A stretch of DNA of 64,000 nucleotides from Hawksworthiomyces lignivorus (lineage: Eukaryota > Ascomycota > Sordariomycetes > Ophiostomatales > Ophiostomataceae): NCBI GenBank assembly GCA_002917075.1, contig NTMA01000029.1:367788-431787 (forward strand). The letters are read 5' to 3'. Both the position numbers and the translations under genes were made by a program. This document shows positions 32,637 to 41,979 of this stretch, piece by piece (positions within the stretch are counted from its first letter, which is position 1; each line of letters opens with the position of its first letter). Below the pieces are notes generated by a model. That model did no database searches. It was not told where the DNA came from and saw nothing but the letters and a program-made list of their open reading frames with translations.

Positions 32637-33269
32637 TGATAGCTATGACCAAAATGAAGAACTTTTTCTACTGGACGCTGTTAATACAGTTATATATTGG
32701 ACCGGACGTTGGATTTTTTAATACATATTTTATATTGGCTATATTGTTTATATTTTCTTCTTCCACCTTCCATCTTCTCTACTTTTTCCTTTTCTTTCTC
32801 ATTCTCCTGGATTGTTGGATGTTGGACTCTGAATTTTGTTTATGTTCTGACGACTTCACATATATGATGACGATACTCTACTTGATCGTAACGAACGTTG
32901 AATATCTAAATTGAATTGCCGCGATTTTCTCTTCTTTTTGTTATTCTAAAAGATTTTCGAATGAATTGATGAACATTATAATAAAAAATTGTAGATGAAG
33001 ATATCAAACAGCTCGCAAGGCTGACGATGGCCGTGTGAGAATCATGATGACTAAGAAATTGAAGCAGCTTTGCTGCCGGCGCTAAGCTCTAAAAAAAAAT
33101 GAATGAATGAAAAGAAAAAAAAAGAAAAAGAGTAAATCAACTACAAAGAAGCTTCCAGGTGCGCAGCAGCTTTTTCAACGCTCTATAGCCATTGCCTCTA
33201 ACCGAGGACAAAGCTCTACCGGCCAGCTGCAGCTAGCCCAGACATGCGACGGGCCTCTCTGTTCTTGCA
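32637..33269. other. intergenic; 3' UTR of ankyrin gene and PUS1 promoter
   Basis: Abruptly AT-rich after the GC-rich ankyrin gene. T-rich 32700-32820 fits a 3' UTR. An A-rich stretch at about 33090-33131 lies roughly 140-180 bp before the PUS1 start codon. An upstream ATG at 33244 is discussed under PUS1. Confidence 0.45.
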
Positions 33270-35392
33270 ATGGCAGCTGAGGACACCAATTCCGCGGCTG
33301 CGAGTACTGGCAGCACTACCGCCGCGGCCACCGCTGCTGTACCAGCAGCAGCAACTTCGACGACAGCCAGCACGACTCCTGAGCATGGCGGCCAGCAGCC
33401 TGGACGGTACGACAACCAAAGCAAACAGTATGTATTGGGATAGCTCTCTGGCACTCTCTTCTCCATGCTGAGTCGCATAGCTAATGTCGAAGTGGGTAGT
33501 CAGGGACACGGCCAGATGAACAGCCACAAGCACGGGAAAAACCGCAACGCTGAGCGCGGCAAAGGCAAAAACAACGACGACAATGGCACCTGGCGCAGGG
33601 ACAACCGGCCCGTCAAGCGGCGGCGGCTGGGCGGCGGCGGGCGGGACGGAGAGGGCGAGGGCGGCAGCAACAATGAAGAGGCAGCGGCGCCGCGGCCCTC
33701 CAACATGAGCATCCCGTTCAGCGCAGAGGAGATCGCGGCGGAAGCGCGGCGGCCTAAGCGCAAGGTGGCGGTGCTGATCGGCTACGCGGGTACGGGCTAC
33801 CGCGGGATGCAGATCAACCACGACGACAAGACGATCGAGGGCGACCTGTTCGCGGCGTTTGTGGCGGCGGGGGCCATCGCCAAGGCCAACGCCGACGACC
33901 CCAAAAAGTCGAGCCTCGTGCGCTGCGCCCGCACCGACAAGGGCGTGCACGCCGCCGGCAACGTGGTCTCGCTCAAGCTCGTCGTCGAGGACGCCGACGT
34001 CGTCGACCGCATCAACGCCCACCTGCCGCCGCAGATCCGCGTCTGGGGCATCCTGCGCACCATCAACAGCTTCAGCTGCTACCAGGCCTGCGACTCGCGC
34101 TGGTACGAGTACCTGCTGCCCAGCTACGCCCTGCTGCCGCCCCACCCGGAGAGCTTCCTGGGCCAGGAGATGGTGGCGTCCGCCCGCCGGGCCGACGAAG
34201 AGGCGGCAGCGCAAAATGGCGACAAGGACAAGAGCGGTGGTGACGACGAGGGCGGGTTTTACGAGGGCATGATGCGGCGTCTGGACGACGTCAAGGACTT
34301 CTGGGCCGACGTCGAGCGGGACGTGGTGAAGCCGATCCTGGACGGCCTGGACCCCGAGGTCCGCCGCAGCGTGGTCGAGCAGCTGCACTCCACAGACGGC
34401 GTTAAGACGCAGAGGCTGGATGATCTCGAGAAAGTCCCCGAGAAGGCAGACGACGCGGCAGCGGCAGAAAAAGGAACAGCGGAAGGCGGCGGGCAAGAAA
34501 ACACCGCCGCAGACACAACCCAGTCGGCAGACGAAATGCCAGTAGATGCGCCGGCGGACGCCGCGGCGGCCGGCAAGGTGCCGAGCCACAAGCTGGCCGT
34601 CGAGCAGGCCCTGCGGGACATCAAGACGGCCTACGTGGCGGCGAAGCGGCGCTACCGCGTGACGCCCGAGCGGCTGCAGCGGCTGCAGGACGCGCTGTCG
34701 CAGTTCGAGGGCACCCGTAACTTCCACAACTACACCGTCCTCAAGTCCTTCAACGACGCATCGGCCAAGCGCCACATCAAGTCCTTCATCGTCAACCCGC
34801 AGCCCATCCAGATCCGCGACACGCAGTGGCTGTCCCTTCGCGTGCACGGCCAGAGCTTCATGATGCACCAGATCCGCAAGATGGTCGCCATGGCCGTCAT
34901 GGTGGCGCGCTGCGGCACCAACCCCGGTCCAGCCGTCAAGCTGAGCTATGGGCCCCGCCGCATTAGCATTCCGCGGGCCCCAGGGTTCGGCCTACTACTA
35001 GAGCGACCCGTATTTGACAGCTACAATTCGCGGGCACAATCCAACTTCCAGAAAGAGCCACTCGATTTTAATAAATACGAAAAAGAGATGCGGGAATTCA
35101 AAGATCGAGAGATCTATGCCCGTATTTGGGACGTCGAGGAGAACCAGAATGTGTAAGTCGACTCTCGCCGTGCATATCGTATTGACATTCTGGTCTTCCA
35201 TAAACTAACTCGAGCAGATTCCACGCGTTTTTCCACCAGCTTGACAACTTCCGTACAAGCTACTACCTCTGGGCTATTCCTGGAGGCTACAAGGCCGCCT
35301 TTGAGCGCTTCGGGCGCGAAGAGCGTGCACCAGTAGCGTTGATTGACGATCCCGATGAAGATGCAGAGAATCCCGAAGGGGGCGATGGCTGA
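33270..35392 (+). CDS. PUS1: tRNA pseudouridine synthase, PUS1 (TruA family)
   Basis: Exons 33270-33427, 33500-35152 and 35218-35392, giving 661 residues. Both introns have strong sites (GTATGT with GCTAATG/GTAG; GTAAGT with ACTAAC/GCAG) and consistent phase 2. After a disordered Ala/Thr and Arg/Gly-rich N-terminus comes the TruA-like core: KVAVLIGYAGTGYRGMQ, then the catalytic motif CARTDKGVHAAGNVVS with the active-site Asp, then QIRVWGI and the FHNYT and MMHQIRKMV motifs. The long Ala/Glu-rich insert between SRWYEYLLPSY and FEGTRNFHNY is usual for fungal Pus1. The last exon encodes FHAFFHQLDNFRTSYYLW and an acidic end. The enzyme isomerises uridines in tRNA (and some snRNA/mRNA), mostly in the nucleus. 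An overlapping alternative first exon starts at ATG 33244. Confidence 0.93.
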
Positions 35393-35672
35393 TTTGGACA
35401 CGAATTGGACACGATGAGCTACATTAGAAAAGGTGCAGGGAATGCTTTCACAATATAATTGTTCAAAATTTCGAATAGACAAAATGAGGCAAATGCACTC
35501 TTTATCAAAAGGTTATTGAGGAAAATTGCACTCCAGGTAGAGCATGGTATCTTTGTAACGTATGAAATCTAGCATTTTAACCCATATGCATCATATAATG
35601 ATCAGATCATCGCAATTTTCAACAACGGTGACCTCTAGCCTCGATGGCATCCAAACCCCCGGTTCTCCCCAT

Positions 35673-36370
35673 CTATAGATTTATACTGCCGCTAGCTGCA
35701 GCAGATCCTTGTGCGGCCGACGATGCTGGTGCTGCTGAGTTTCCTGCTGGCGCAATGGCTCCTGCTCTGGCATGTTGGACGGGGGGCTGTGCCGGCGTGG
35801 CTGTCACCGGTGGGCCACCGTTCGACGTGACCTGGTACGAGCCGTGCGGTCCGAGCTGGCGCTGCCGCAGTCGCAGTCTCCGCGCATCTAGAAGCTCCGC
35901 GACTGGCACCACTTCACTGCGTATGCGCGTCTCCGCTTCGGCATCGCCCTCGCCAGGTTTACGCAGAGGCCCGATCACCCACAGCTCGCGAACGCGGCGC
36001 GTCAGGCTCAGGAGATCCTCGGCAGTTTGGATCTGGATAGTGCGAGTCAGAAAAGAGGCCTTACAGCCGCACGAACAAGAGCAAGCAAAATTATCTCAAC
36101 CCACCAGTCCTTCTGCTTCTGTTTCCATGTGCAAGCGGTTGGCGGCCGCTTCGCCGACGGTCGACCGGTTGGACACGCGCACCGTGGCGGCCACGGCGAT
36201 GGCGCGGAAATGCCGAATCATGAGAGCGATCAGCTTCGCTTCGTGGTCTGCAAATCAATGTCGTGAGTAAGACGAAATAGGAGAAGCAGGAGACACAGCG
36301 GGTGGCAAATGCGCCTCTACGCACCAAGGAGGTTGGTGACCTCGCCTTGTTGTGTCGGATTTGGATCCAT
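35673..36370 (-). CDS. MED22: Mediator complex subunit 22 (Med22/Srb6)
   Basis: Three exons on the minus strand: 36325-36370, 36105-36247 and 35673-36032, giving 182 residues. Splice sites are GTGCGT/TGCAG and GTGGGT/TCCAG, and phase agrees at each junction. The spliced start MDPNPTQQGEVTNLLDHEAK, the helix KLIALMIRHFRAIAVAA, then RVSNRSTVGEAAANRLHMET and TAEDLLSLTRRVRELWVIGP are the helical core of the Med22 family. The C-terminal half is a disordered Pro/Ala/Gln/Ser-rich tail. Med22 pairs with Med11 in the Mediator head module and is essential for RNA polymerase II transcription in yeast. A 208-codon open frame on the opposite strand covers the same bases but has no protein character. PUS1 and MED22 are convergent, 280 bp apart. 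Confidence 0.88.
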
Positions 36371-36685
36371 CGAGAAAGTTTGCGCCGACAGTTTCCGGTT
36401 GCGTTATAAAAGAATTGGCGGATCCTTTGGCATTCCAGCGTTTTCAATGACACAAAACAGTTACCATTATATCACATGGCGTTTGCGTCCCCTTGGCGAG
36501 CGCGGTTTGCGTGTGCTGTCTGTCGTCTTCACCCGCGATGAAGCTGCAGCCAGCTCAATGCTTGGAGAGAAAGCTGCCTGTGCAGAGAATCCAATTGGCG
36601 GGGTATTCGACAGCAGAGAATGCTCCAAATTTTACAGTGCACTAGCCTATATCTACTATGCAATTTACTGTCGGAATAACAAATG
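36371..36685. other. spacer between MED22 start and tRNA-Thr
   Basis: About 315 bases holding the MED22 promoter. A plus-strand open frame spans it and the tRNA and is not coding. No further signal seen. Confidence 0.5.
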
Positions 36686-36758
36686 GCCCGGGTAGCACAG
36701 TGGTAGCTGCGCCTGCCTAGTAAGCAGGAGGTCCGCGGTTCGATCCCGCGTCTGGGCA
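36686..36758 (+). tRNA. tRNA-Thr, anticodon AGU, no intron
   Basis: Seventy-three bases that fold as a cloverleaf. The acceptor stem GCCCGGG pairs with TCTGGGC (two G-U pairs), discriminator A. The anticodon stem CCTGC/GCAGG closes the loop CTAGTAA with anticodon AGT (read as IGU for Thr). The T-arm is CGCGG-TTCGATC-CCGCG. Internal A-box (TAGCACAGTGG) and B-box (GGTTCGATCC) promoters are present. A TTTTTT Pol III terminator lies about 20 bases downstream. The D-stem has one weak pair. CCA is not encoded, as expected for a nuclear tRNA. Confidence 0.93.
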
Positions 36759-37094
36759 ATTGAGCTATAACAGCTTAAATTTTTTGCCGTTTCGACAGAA
36801 CTGTACATTCGTTAATGTGCCTCGTCTCTTTTTGCTTTGTTTTCATTTCTTTTTACTATGAGGGACAGTTATGTGATTTTATGTCCAAGTCGCTGGGCTT
36901 TGCTTTTCATAGGCTAGTGATGATCAATGCCCTATTCTTATTTGTGTTGCACGTTAATCTTCTCGGGTGACCGTTCCATACGAGTCCTCAAGAATATCTC
37001 GACTATTTTCTTCTGATATAGTACAAATCATAACACGGATGTAAATGCCATGCGTATCAGAGCTAAAATATAGCATGTCAGTTGCTAGGAAACC
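36759..37094. other. spacer between tRNA and metacaspase 3' end
   Basis: AT-rich, with the T-run terminating the tRNA at its left edge and probably the metacaspase 3' UTR at its right. Nothing else seen. Confidence 0.5.
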
Positions 37095-38342
37095 TCAATG
37101 GCAGCGCCAGATGTACATTGCGTCCAAACTTACATAAAGCGGCTGGTCCAAGTCATACTCGCCTCCGCAGCTCAGCTGCGGAATTTGCGAATAATTTCTG
37201 CTCAGCATTTCTCGCGTGTTTGTCAGGATCTACTCTTCGTTAGCAAGCAATGCTCGACCGGATGTCTCCAGCGCCTTGCTCTTTTCCTCTTCCTTACGTC
37301 GAGGTATGACGGCTGCTGCATCTGCCGCATCGTTGTTATGAACGCCCAGGACATAGCGCCCGTGGCCACTCCGCCAATGCTGGTGTCTGCAGACGTCTGG
37401 TCGTCAGCGCAGCCCGAAAACATCCAGACGTCCTTCGTCTCCGACTCCCACTGCGAGTCGGCTTCCACCAGGCCGTCTTCGTTCGCGTCGCCGTCGCCGC
37501 CGGCGTTCCGCAGGCTCCTAAAGAAGCTGCCGGCGCCGCCCAGGAGCATCTTAGCCTCGGAAATTGTGTCAGCGTTGAAGGGCCCGCGCACGAGCTCTTC
37601 GGCCGCAGAGACAAGCTGAGCACCCCGCTTCAGCGTGTCGACAATGTTGATGTTGCCGTCCGCGTCAGGGCGGTAGACAAAGGGCAGCTCGACTGCCGAG
37701 CCTGAGTGGCAGCAGTCAAATAGGATGGTGAGGCGGGCCTGGGGATGCATCGGCGAAACGAGGGCCCTATGGAGCTTGATATGGCTGTCAGCAAAGGACT
37801 GGATAGCAGTCAAGCAGAGCGGGCAAAGATGAAATCTCCATACCGTGGTGCTGTCGATCTGGCCCACCTCGGCATAGTCAACTGGGCAGATGGTATCGTC
37901 ATAGCTATACTACGTCAGCCGCCGGTGGAAGGGAAAGGAAATGGAAGAGGTGTTGCAGTCCTACCCCGTTGCACGTGCACCAGACGGGTCTGTTGTCTGG
38001 CCTGGTCAAATTGTCAGAAACTCTGTGGCGGCGTATCTTCATATTTCCCAGCAACTCAGGCACCATACCTCCATGGCCAGAGTACGACAGCCAGATTGCA
38101 TCACCGTAGTCGTTGCTACGAACCAGCCATTGGAAAGCCCTCATCATGTTCTCGTAGCTAGGCCACATCATCGTGCCTTGATTTTCAGGCGCGTCTGTGA
38201 GCATAACCATGTCATCTGCGTTAAAGCCCCGTTCGTAGTTAAGGAAATTCCGCACGTTGATTGCATCGTTGATGCAGCCATTAAGTTGACAGTTCTGGCC
38301 GTAGTAGTTGATGCCGATGATGAGCGCCTTTTTGCGCGCCAT
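37095..38342 (-). CDS. metacaspase (caspase-like cysteine protease), no prodomain
   Basis: Five minus-strand exons: 38069-38342, 37965-38001, 37844-37904, 37298-37774, 37095-37229, giving 327 residues. Phase agrees at every junction. The spliced protein has the p20 core KKALIIGINYYGQNCQLNG, the catalytic His in YSGHGGQTTD, GYDDTICPVDYAEVGQID, and the catalytic Cys in LFDCCHSGSAVELP. The p10 part follows (WMFSGCADDQTSAD, AMSWAFITT) and ends near YDLDQPLY. Metacaspases are Ca2+-dependent Arg/Lys-specific proteases tied to protein quality control and stress death. The protein begins at the caspase fold and lacks the Pro/Gln-rich prodomain of most fungal type I members, unless an upstream exon was missed. 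The third intron ends at AAG (37775); an in-frame alternative acceptor (CAG) would add eight residues. The final GTAAGT (YV codons) leaves the C-terminus slightly uncertain. Confidence 0.9.
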
Positions 38343-39484
38343 GGCCCGCTATGCTCAGATTGCGTGCAAATGAGTAGTTTTTGCTTACGGATCGCTAAAA
38401 TTCTCAAGTGGAAGAACTCGAGCAGTTGGCATAGGCGAGTCGCAAATATTCAAGGAAACGATTAGCTTGCATGCAAAGAGAGGGGAGCCAGCTGCTTTTA
38501 TCGTGTGCGACAAGCGTGCCGCAGTTTCAAACGACCCAAATAGAAGGGTCCAAGTGGACCCCTGAATACAACGATGCATTTGGCGTCTTACAAGGAGTAC
38601 TACGTACTCCTTCACACGTACGCATGCTCTCCTTCGGTCGAGTGAGGCACATATTTGCTGCATCGAATGGCGCGGGGCTATGTGGGCTAGCAGTGCCCTT
38701 TTTTTTTCCGAAGCTCAAGTGACACTACAAAGTGCAAAACTTGCCTCTCATTCCCGTATTACTCCGGGAACTAGAGTACTTTTTTCCTCTTGGAATCACA
38801 GCAGAAGAGCTGGCCAGGCCCCTTTTTTGTCCTCGTCATCTCTTCTTCCCGCGGGTCTTTCGGCCCTCTTTCAGGCTATGCCAAGCTTTTTGGCTCCCGC
38901 TTCATCCTTCAGCTGGCTAACTCACACGGCTGATCCCTTCGTCTAGTGGCTTGGCATATTTCCATATTGAAAGCTGCATCTCTTTCGTTTGAAAGGCGAG
39001 GCTATGCTTTGTTCGTCTTCTTTATATTTTTGACGGCAATCATTCGTGAGTAATTTGAGTGCCACGGCGACTAGCCTAATCCTTGAGTGAAATCTAGACA
39101 AGAACCGGAGGCCTCGGGAAAACAAACACGTTGACGAAATGCGTCTTTGTACGTAGCATCTTCGTACGTAATGACAAGAGTGAAGCAGGAAAATATTCAC
39201 ATATTATATTGTGCTTTGAAAATTATAGGGCTGTGGCCTCGAAAACTTCTTGTGTCTTTGGTTTGAGTATACACTTTTGAAAATTACCTGACTTGTCCTT
39301 TACTCGTCAGTCCTGTTACCGGCGCTGCAGTTAGCCTTTTCAAATATCTTTATCCTAAATCATCGTCTACGTTATTGTGTTACAGAAATCTTTTGTCGTT
39401 GACTTGTCACTATTGCTTCGTTGTACGGTCGTATTTTAATTTTATAGGCCATGGGCCTCAGAACCTCTTTAGCGTTTGCTGCTT
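38343..39484. other. intergenic; contains a GGAGTAC palindrome
   Basis: Promoter of the metacaspase on the left and 3' UTR of the glycosyltransferase on the right. Contains a 21-bp palindrome at 38592-38612. Open frames are all short and unconvincing. Confidence 0.5.
38592..38612. repeat. 21-bp palindrome with GGAGTAC arms
   Basis: Arms AAGGAGTAC and GTACTCCTT around a central TAC, about 250 bp upstream of the metacaspase ATG. Related GGAGTAC half-sites occur near 28530 and 58740. Could be a binding site for a dimeric regulator or a remnant of a short inverted repeat; not decidable here. Confidence 0.5.
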
Positions 39485-41122
39485 TCAGAATTCCTCGGAC
39501 AGCTTTGGCTTCATCTTCAGGAGCTTCTTGCCCTTTGGCCTTTTGCTCTTCTCTTCTTTCTTATTCTGCACCAACGCCTCCAGAGCATCTGCCGCCTCCG
39601 CTGGCCCGTTGTGCCGCGCAAAGTCATCCTGGATGCGCGCAGCCGCCGCCCGGTAGCCGTAAGGATCACTTGGGGCGGTGATCCGCAGCACAGCGCTGCG
39701 GATGGCCTCGGGCGTTGGCTTGCTCGTGCCCAGATCAATGCCCGCGCCCGACCAGGCCACACGGCTGCTGACGTCGGCCTTGTCTTCAGATCGCCCGGCG
39801 CAGACGAGAGGCACCCCACAGCTGAGGGCAGCGAGCACGCTGTTGTAGCCGCCATTGGTGACCATGACGCCGACATGGGGCAGAAGGCGCAGATGGGGCA
39901 CAAAGGCCGCGGTGCAGACGTTGGCAGGCCGCTTGATTTTTTGAACGACGGCCGAAGCTGTGGCCGTGGTGGCGGCCGCTGTGGCATTTTCTGATTTGGC
40001 GCTCGGTTCCGAGGCTTCTGGTGCACCGTTTGTCGGCGCTGTAAGTTTTGAGGCTTCTTTCTCGGCGGACTCTGGGCTTTCAAATATCTCATCCACATTA
40101 TTTCCCGTAATGATGACCAGCAAGTCGTCGTAGCCCGCTAGGGCCTGAATGGTCGGCTTCACAAGAAGCTCCGTATTCGCCGCGATGGTGCCCTGCGTCA
40201 AGTGGACGACACGTTCGCGAGGATGGGCAAGCATCTCATACCACCACTTAGGCGTAGGCCACTCCTCGGCTCTTTTTTCTGTGGATGTGTTATCTAATTT
40301 CTCATCCTTTTTCTTGTCTGGGTTCCTGCTCTGGTCTTTCTCCTGTTTGCGTGTGGCGCCGACGCTCTTTTCGCCCAGCCATGCGGGCAGGAGGGGACCA
40401 ACAAACTTTACAGACTTCGGCATGTTCTTGCGCGGGAACTCAAACAGCGGCGTCGTCATCATGATGTGCAGGTCGGGCGACCGCACATCGTCGGCATAGC
40501 TGCGCCAGCGGCTTCGTGGCGGCAGACCCAGGCGGCGGCGCTGCTTGTTGAACGACGACGACAGGCGTGAGATGAAAAACACGATGCCGAGCTGATGGCG
40601 AAAGCGGTTGCGCAGGCGACCGACGGACGTCCGCGGCGGCTGCTCGCCCGATCCCCACGGCGGGATCTCCGGGTCCAGAGTTACCAGGGGATTGATGCCC
40701 AGCGTCGCATAGGGCAGCCCCGTCAAGTCATAGAAGCAGCGGGCCGCGTACGTGCAGAACTCGACCACAAGCACGTCAGCAGGGAAGGCCGGCCGCCCCT
40801 TATGTCCCTTGTCGTCGGTGTCCCCAATAACATCCTTGTAGTCGCGTATTTGGGCAGGGATGCGGTCCAGAAAGAGACGGCGCAGATAACCGGCGACCTT
40901 TGCAAGCGTCAATTTGCCATCAATACGGTGGATGTTTGCATCGTCGATGAGAGCGCCTTCCGACATGGCGACAAAACGGGCCCCGGTCTGCAGAACCCTG
41001 GCCTCGTAAGCTGGACCCGTCATCCAGATGACTTCATGACCGCGGCGTACCAGCTCGCACACGACAGGTTGTGTCGGATTGAAGTGGCCTGCATAAGGAT
41101 ATGTTGCTACCAAGACCCTCAT
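39485..41122 (-). CDS. UDP-glycosyltransferase family 1 (MGT/UGT-like)
   Basis: Single exon, 545 residues. The N-terminal acceptor domain begins with the typical MRVLVATYPYAGHFNPTQPV, including the His of the catalytic region. The C-terminal donor domain contains HLTQGTIAANTELLVKPTI and a UGT signature-like stretch (CTAAFVPHLRLLPHV, then VMVTNGGYNSVLAALSCGVP and an AGIDLG segment). A low-complexity Ala/Glu/Lys insert lies between them, and the tail is very basic (KKEEKSKRPKGKKLLKMK). GT1 enzymes transfer sugar from a nucleotide donor to small hydrophobic acceptors, often to detoxify or finish secondary metabolites, in the cytosol. The substrate cannot be told. No other biosynthetic gene is adjacent except the FAD-linked oxidase beyond RIO1. 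Confidence 0.9.
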   Translation of the reverse strand: MRVLVATYPYAGHFNPTQPVVCELVRRGHEVIWMTGPAYEARVLQTGARFVAMSEGALIDDANIHRIDGKLTLAKVAGYLRRLFLDRIPAQIRDYKDVIGDTDDKGHKGRPAFPADVLVVEFCTYAARCFYDLTGLPYATLGINPLVTLDPEIPPWGSGEQPPRTSVGRLRNRFRHQLGIVFFISRLSSSFNKQRRRLGLPPRSRWRSYADDVRSPDLHIMMTTPLFEFPRKNMPKSVKFVGPLLPAWLGEKSVGATRKQEKDQSRNPDKKKDEKLDNTSTEKRAEEWPTPKWWYEMLAHPRERVVHLTQGTIAANTELLVKPTIQALAGYDDLLVIITGNNVDEIFESPESAEKEASKLTAPTNGAPEASEPSAKSENATAAATTATASAVVQKIKRPANVCTAAFVPHLRLLPHVGVMVTNGGYNSVLAALSCGVPLVCAGRSEDKADVSSRVAWSGAGIDLGTSKPTPEAIRSAVLRITAPSDPYGYRAAAARIQDDFARHNGPAEAADALEALVQNKKEEKSKRPKGKKLLKMKPKLSEEF

Positions 41123-41979
41123 TTTGACGACGAGATTATCTGATCTATAAGGATCTGGTAATTTTCTTCAGAAGGTTACAGCATAGTTCCTTTTATACAT
41201 CGGCAACATCGGCACAGAATGCTGTCCCTAGAATTTTTTTTTTTTTTGTTCTTAGTTTTATCGGACCTACCATGGAAAATACGCGTCAAATAGTATATTT
41301 AGTCCATTTGATTTTTGAACAAAATAAACGAGAAGGTTAGAAATAAGAACGAGGTTTCATGTGCCGTCTCGCATGATGTGGTGATTAGCACAATGCCGCC
41401 TCCGACCACTGATGTCTTACGTTGCCAATAGTAAGGTGAGGCTTGTTAGTATTGGTTCCAAATGCCTGGCGGACGGGGATTCAAAGCTTGAACTTCGATA
41501 TTGGCTTTTATTAAATGCCCATAACATTGCTCCCCTCCCTTTTCCCCACATAGAAGAAATATAAAAAAAATCACACGACGATGAAAAAGGCATAGGGAAT
41601 CTGTCGTATTCATAGTTCTATAATCATGGCTGCTGGGTATATGTCATAAGCCATTATTTCTAGAAAGTAATATGGACATGAAGAATCAACATGAAAATCC
41701 GATCGTCAGTGCTCTCTTTGTTCATCAGACCTAGTCCGAAGCCTGTGTGTCAAGCAGGAACAAGGTGCAGAAGCCATATAGCTTCAAAATGACAGACTCT
41801 GTCAGAGGTTACAAGCCCTCAGAGCAATAAACCATATAAACAAAGACCGCGCTTGAAGCTATTGACTGTAGTGCATTCATCATTCGATCGGATGTGCTCT
41901 TCGCGTAGAAGCAGGCAGACTTCTAAACGCCTTTTCAATGCGATTCGAAGGAACTCCCAAATCTATCGCGCCCGGCCGC
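41123..41979. other. intergenic; poly-T tract in GT promoter
   Basis: Promoter of the leftward glycosyltransferase and 3' UTR of RIO1. A T14 run at 41234-41247 lies 112 bp upstream of the glycosyltransferase ATG. No ORF of interest. Confidence 0.5.

Noticed and set aside
33216..34868. 550-codon minus-strand ORF under PUS1
   Set aside because: Shadow of GC-rich sense codons; the sense strand carries the catalytic TruA motif.
35644..36270. 208-codon plus-strand ORF
   Set aside because: It is the antisense shadow of the three-exon MED22 gene, which has clear family motifs.
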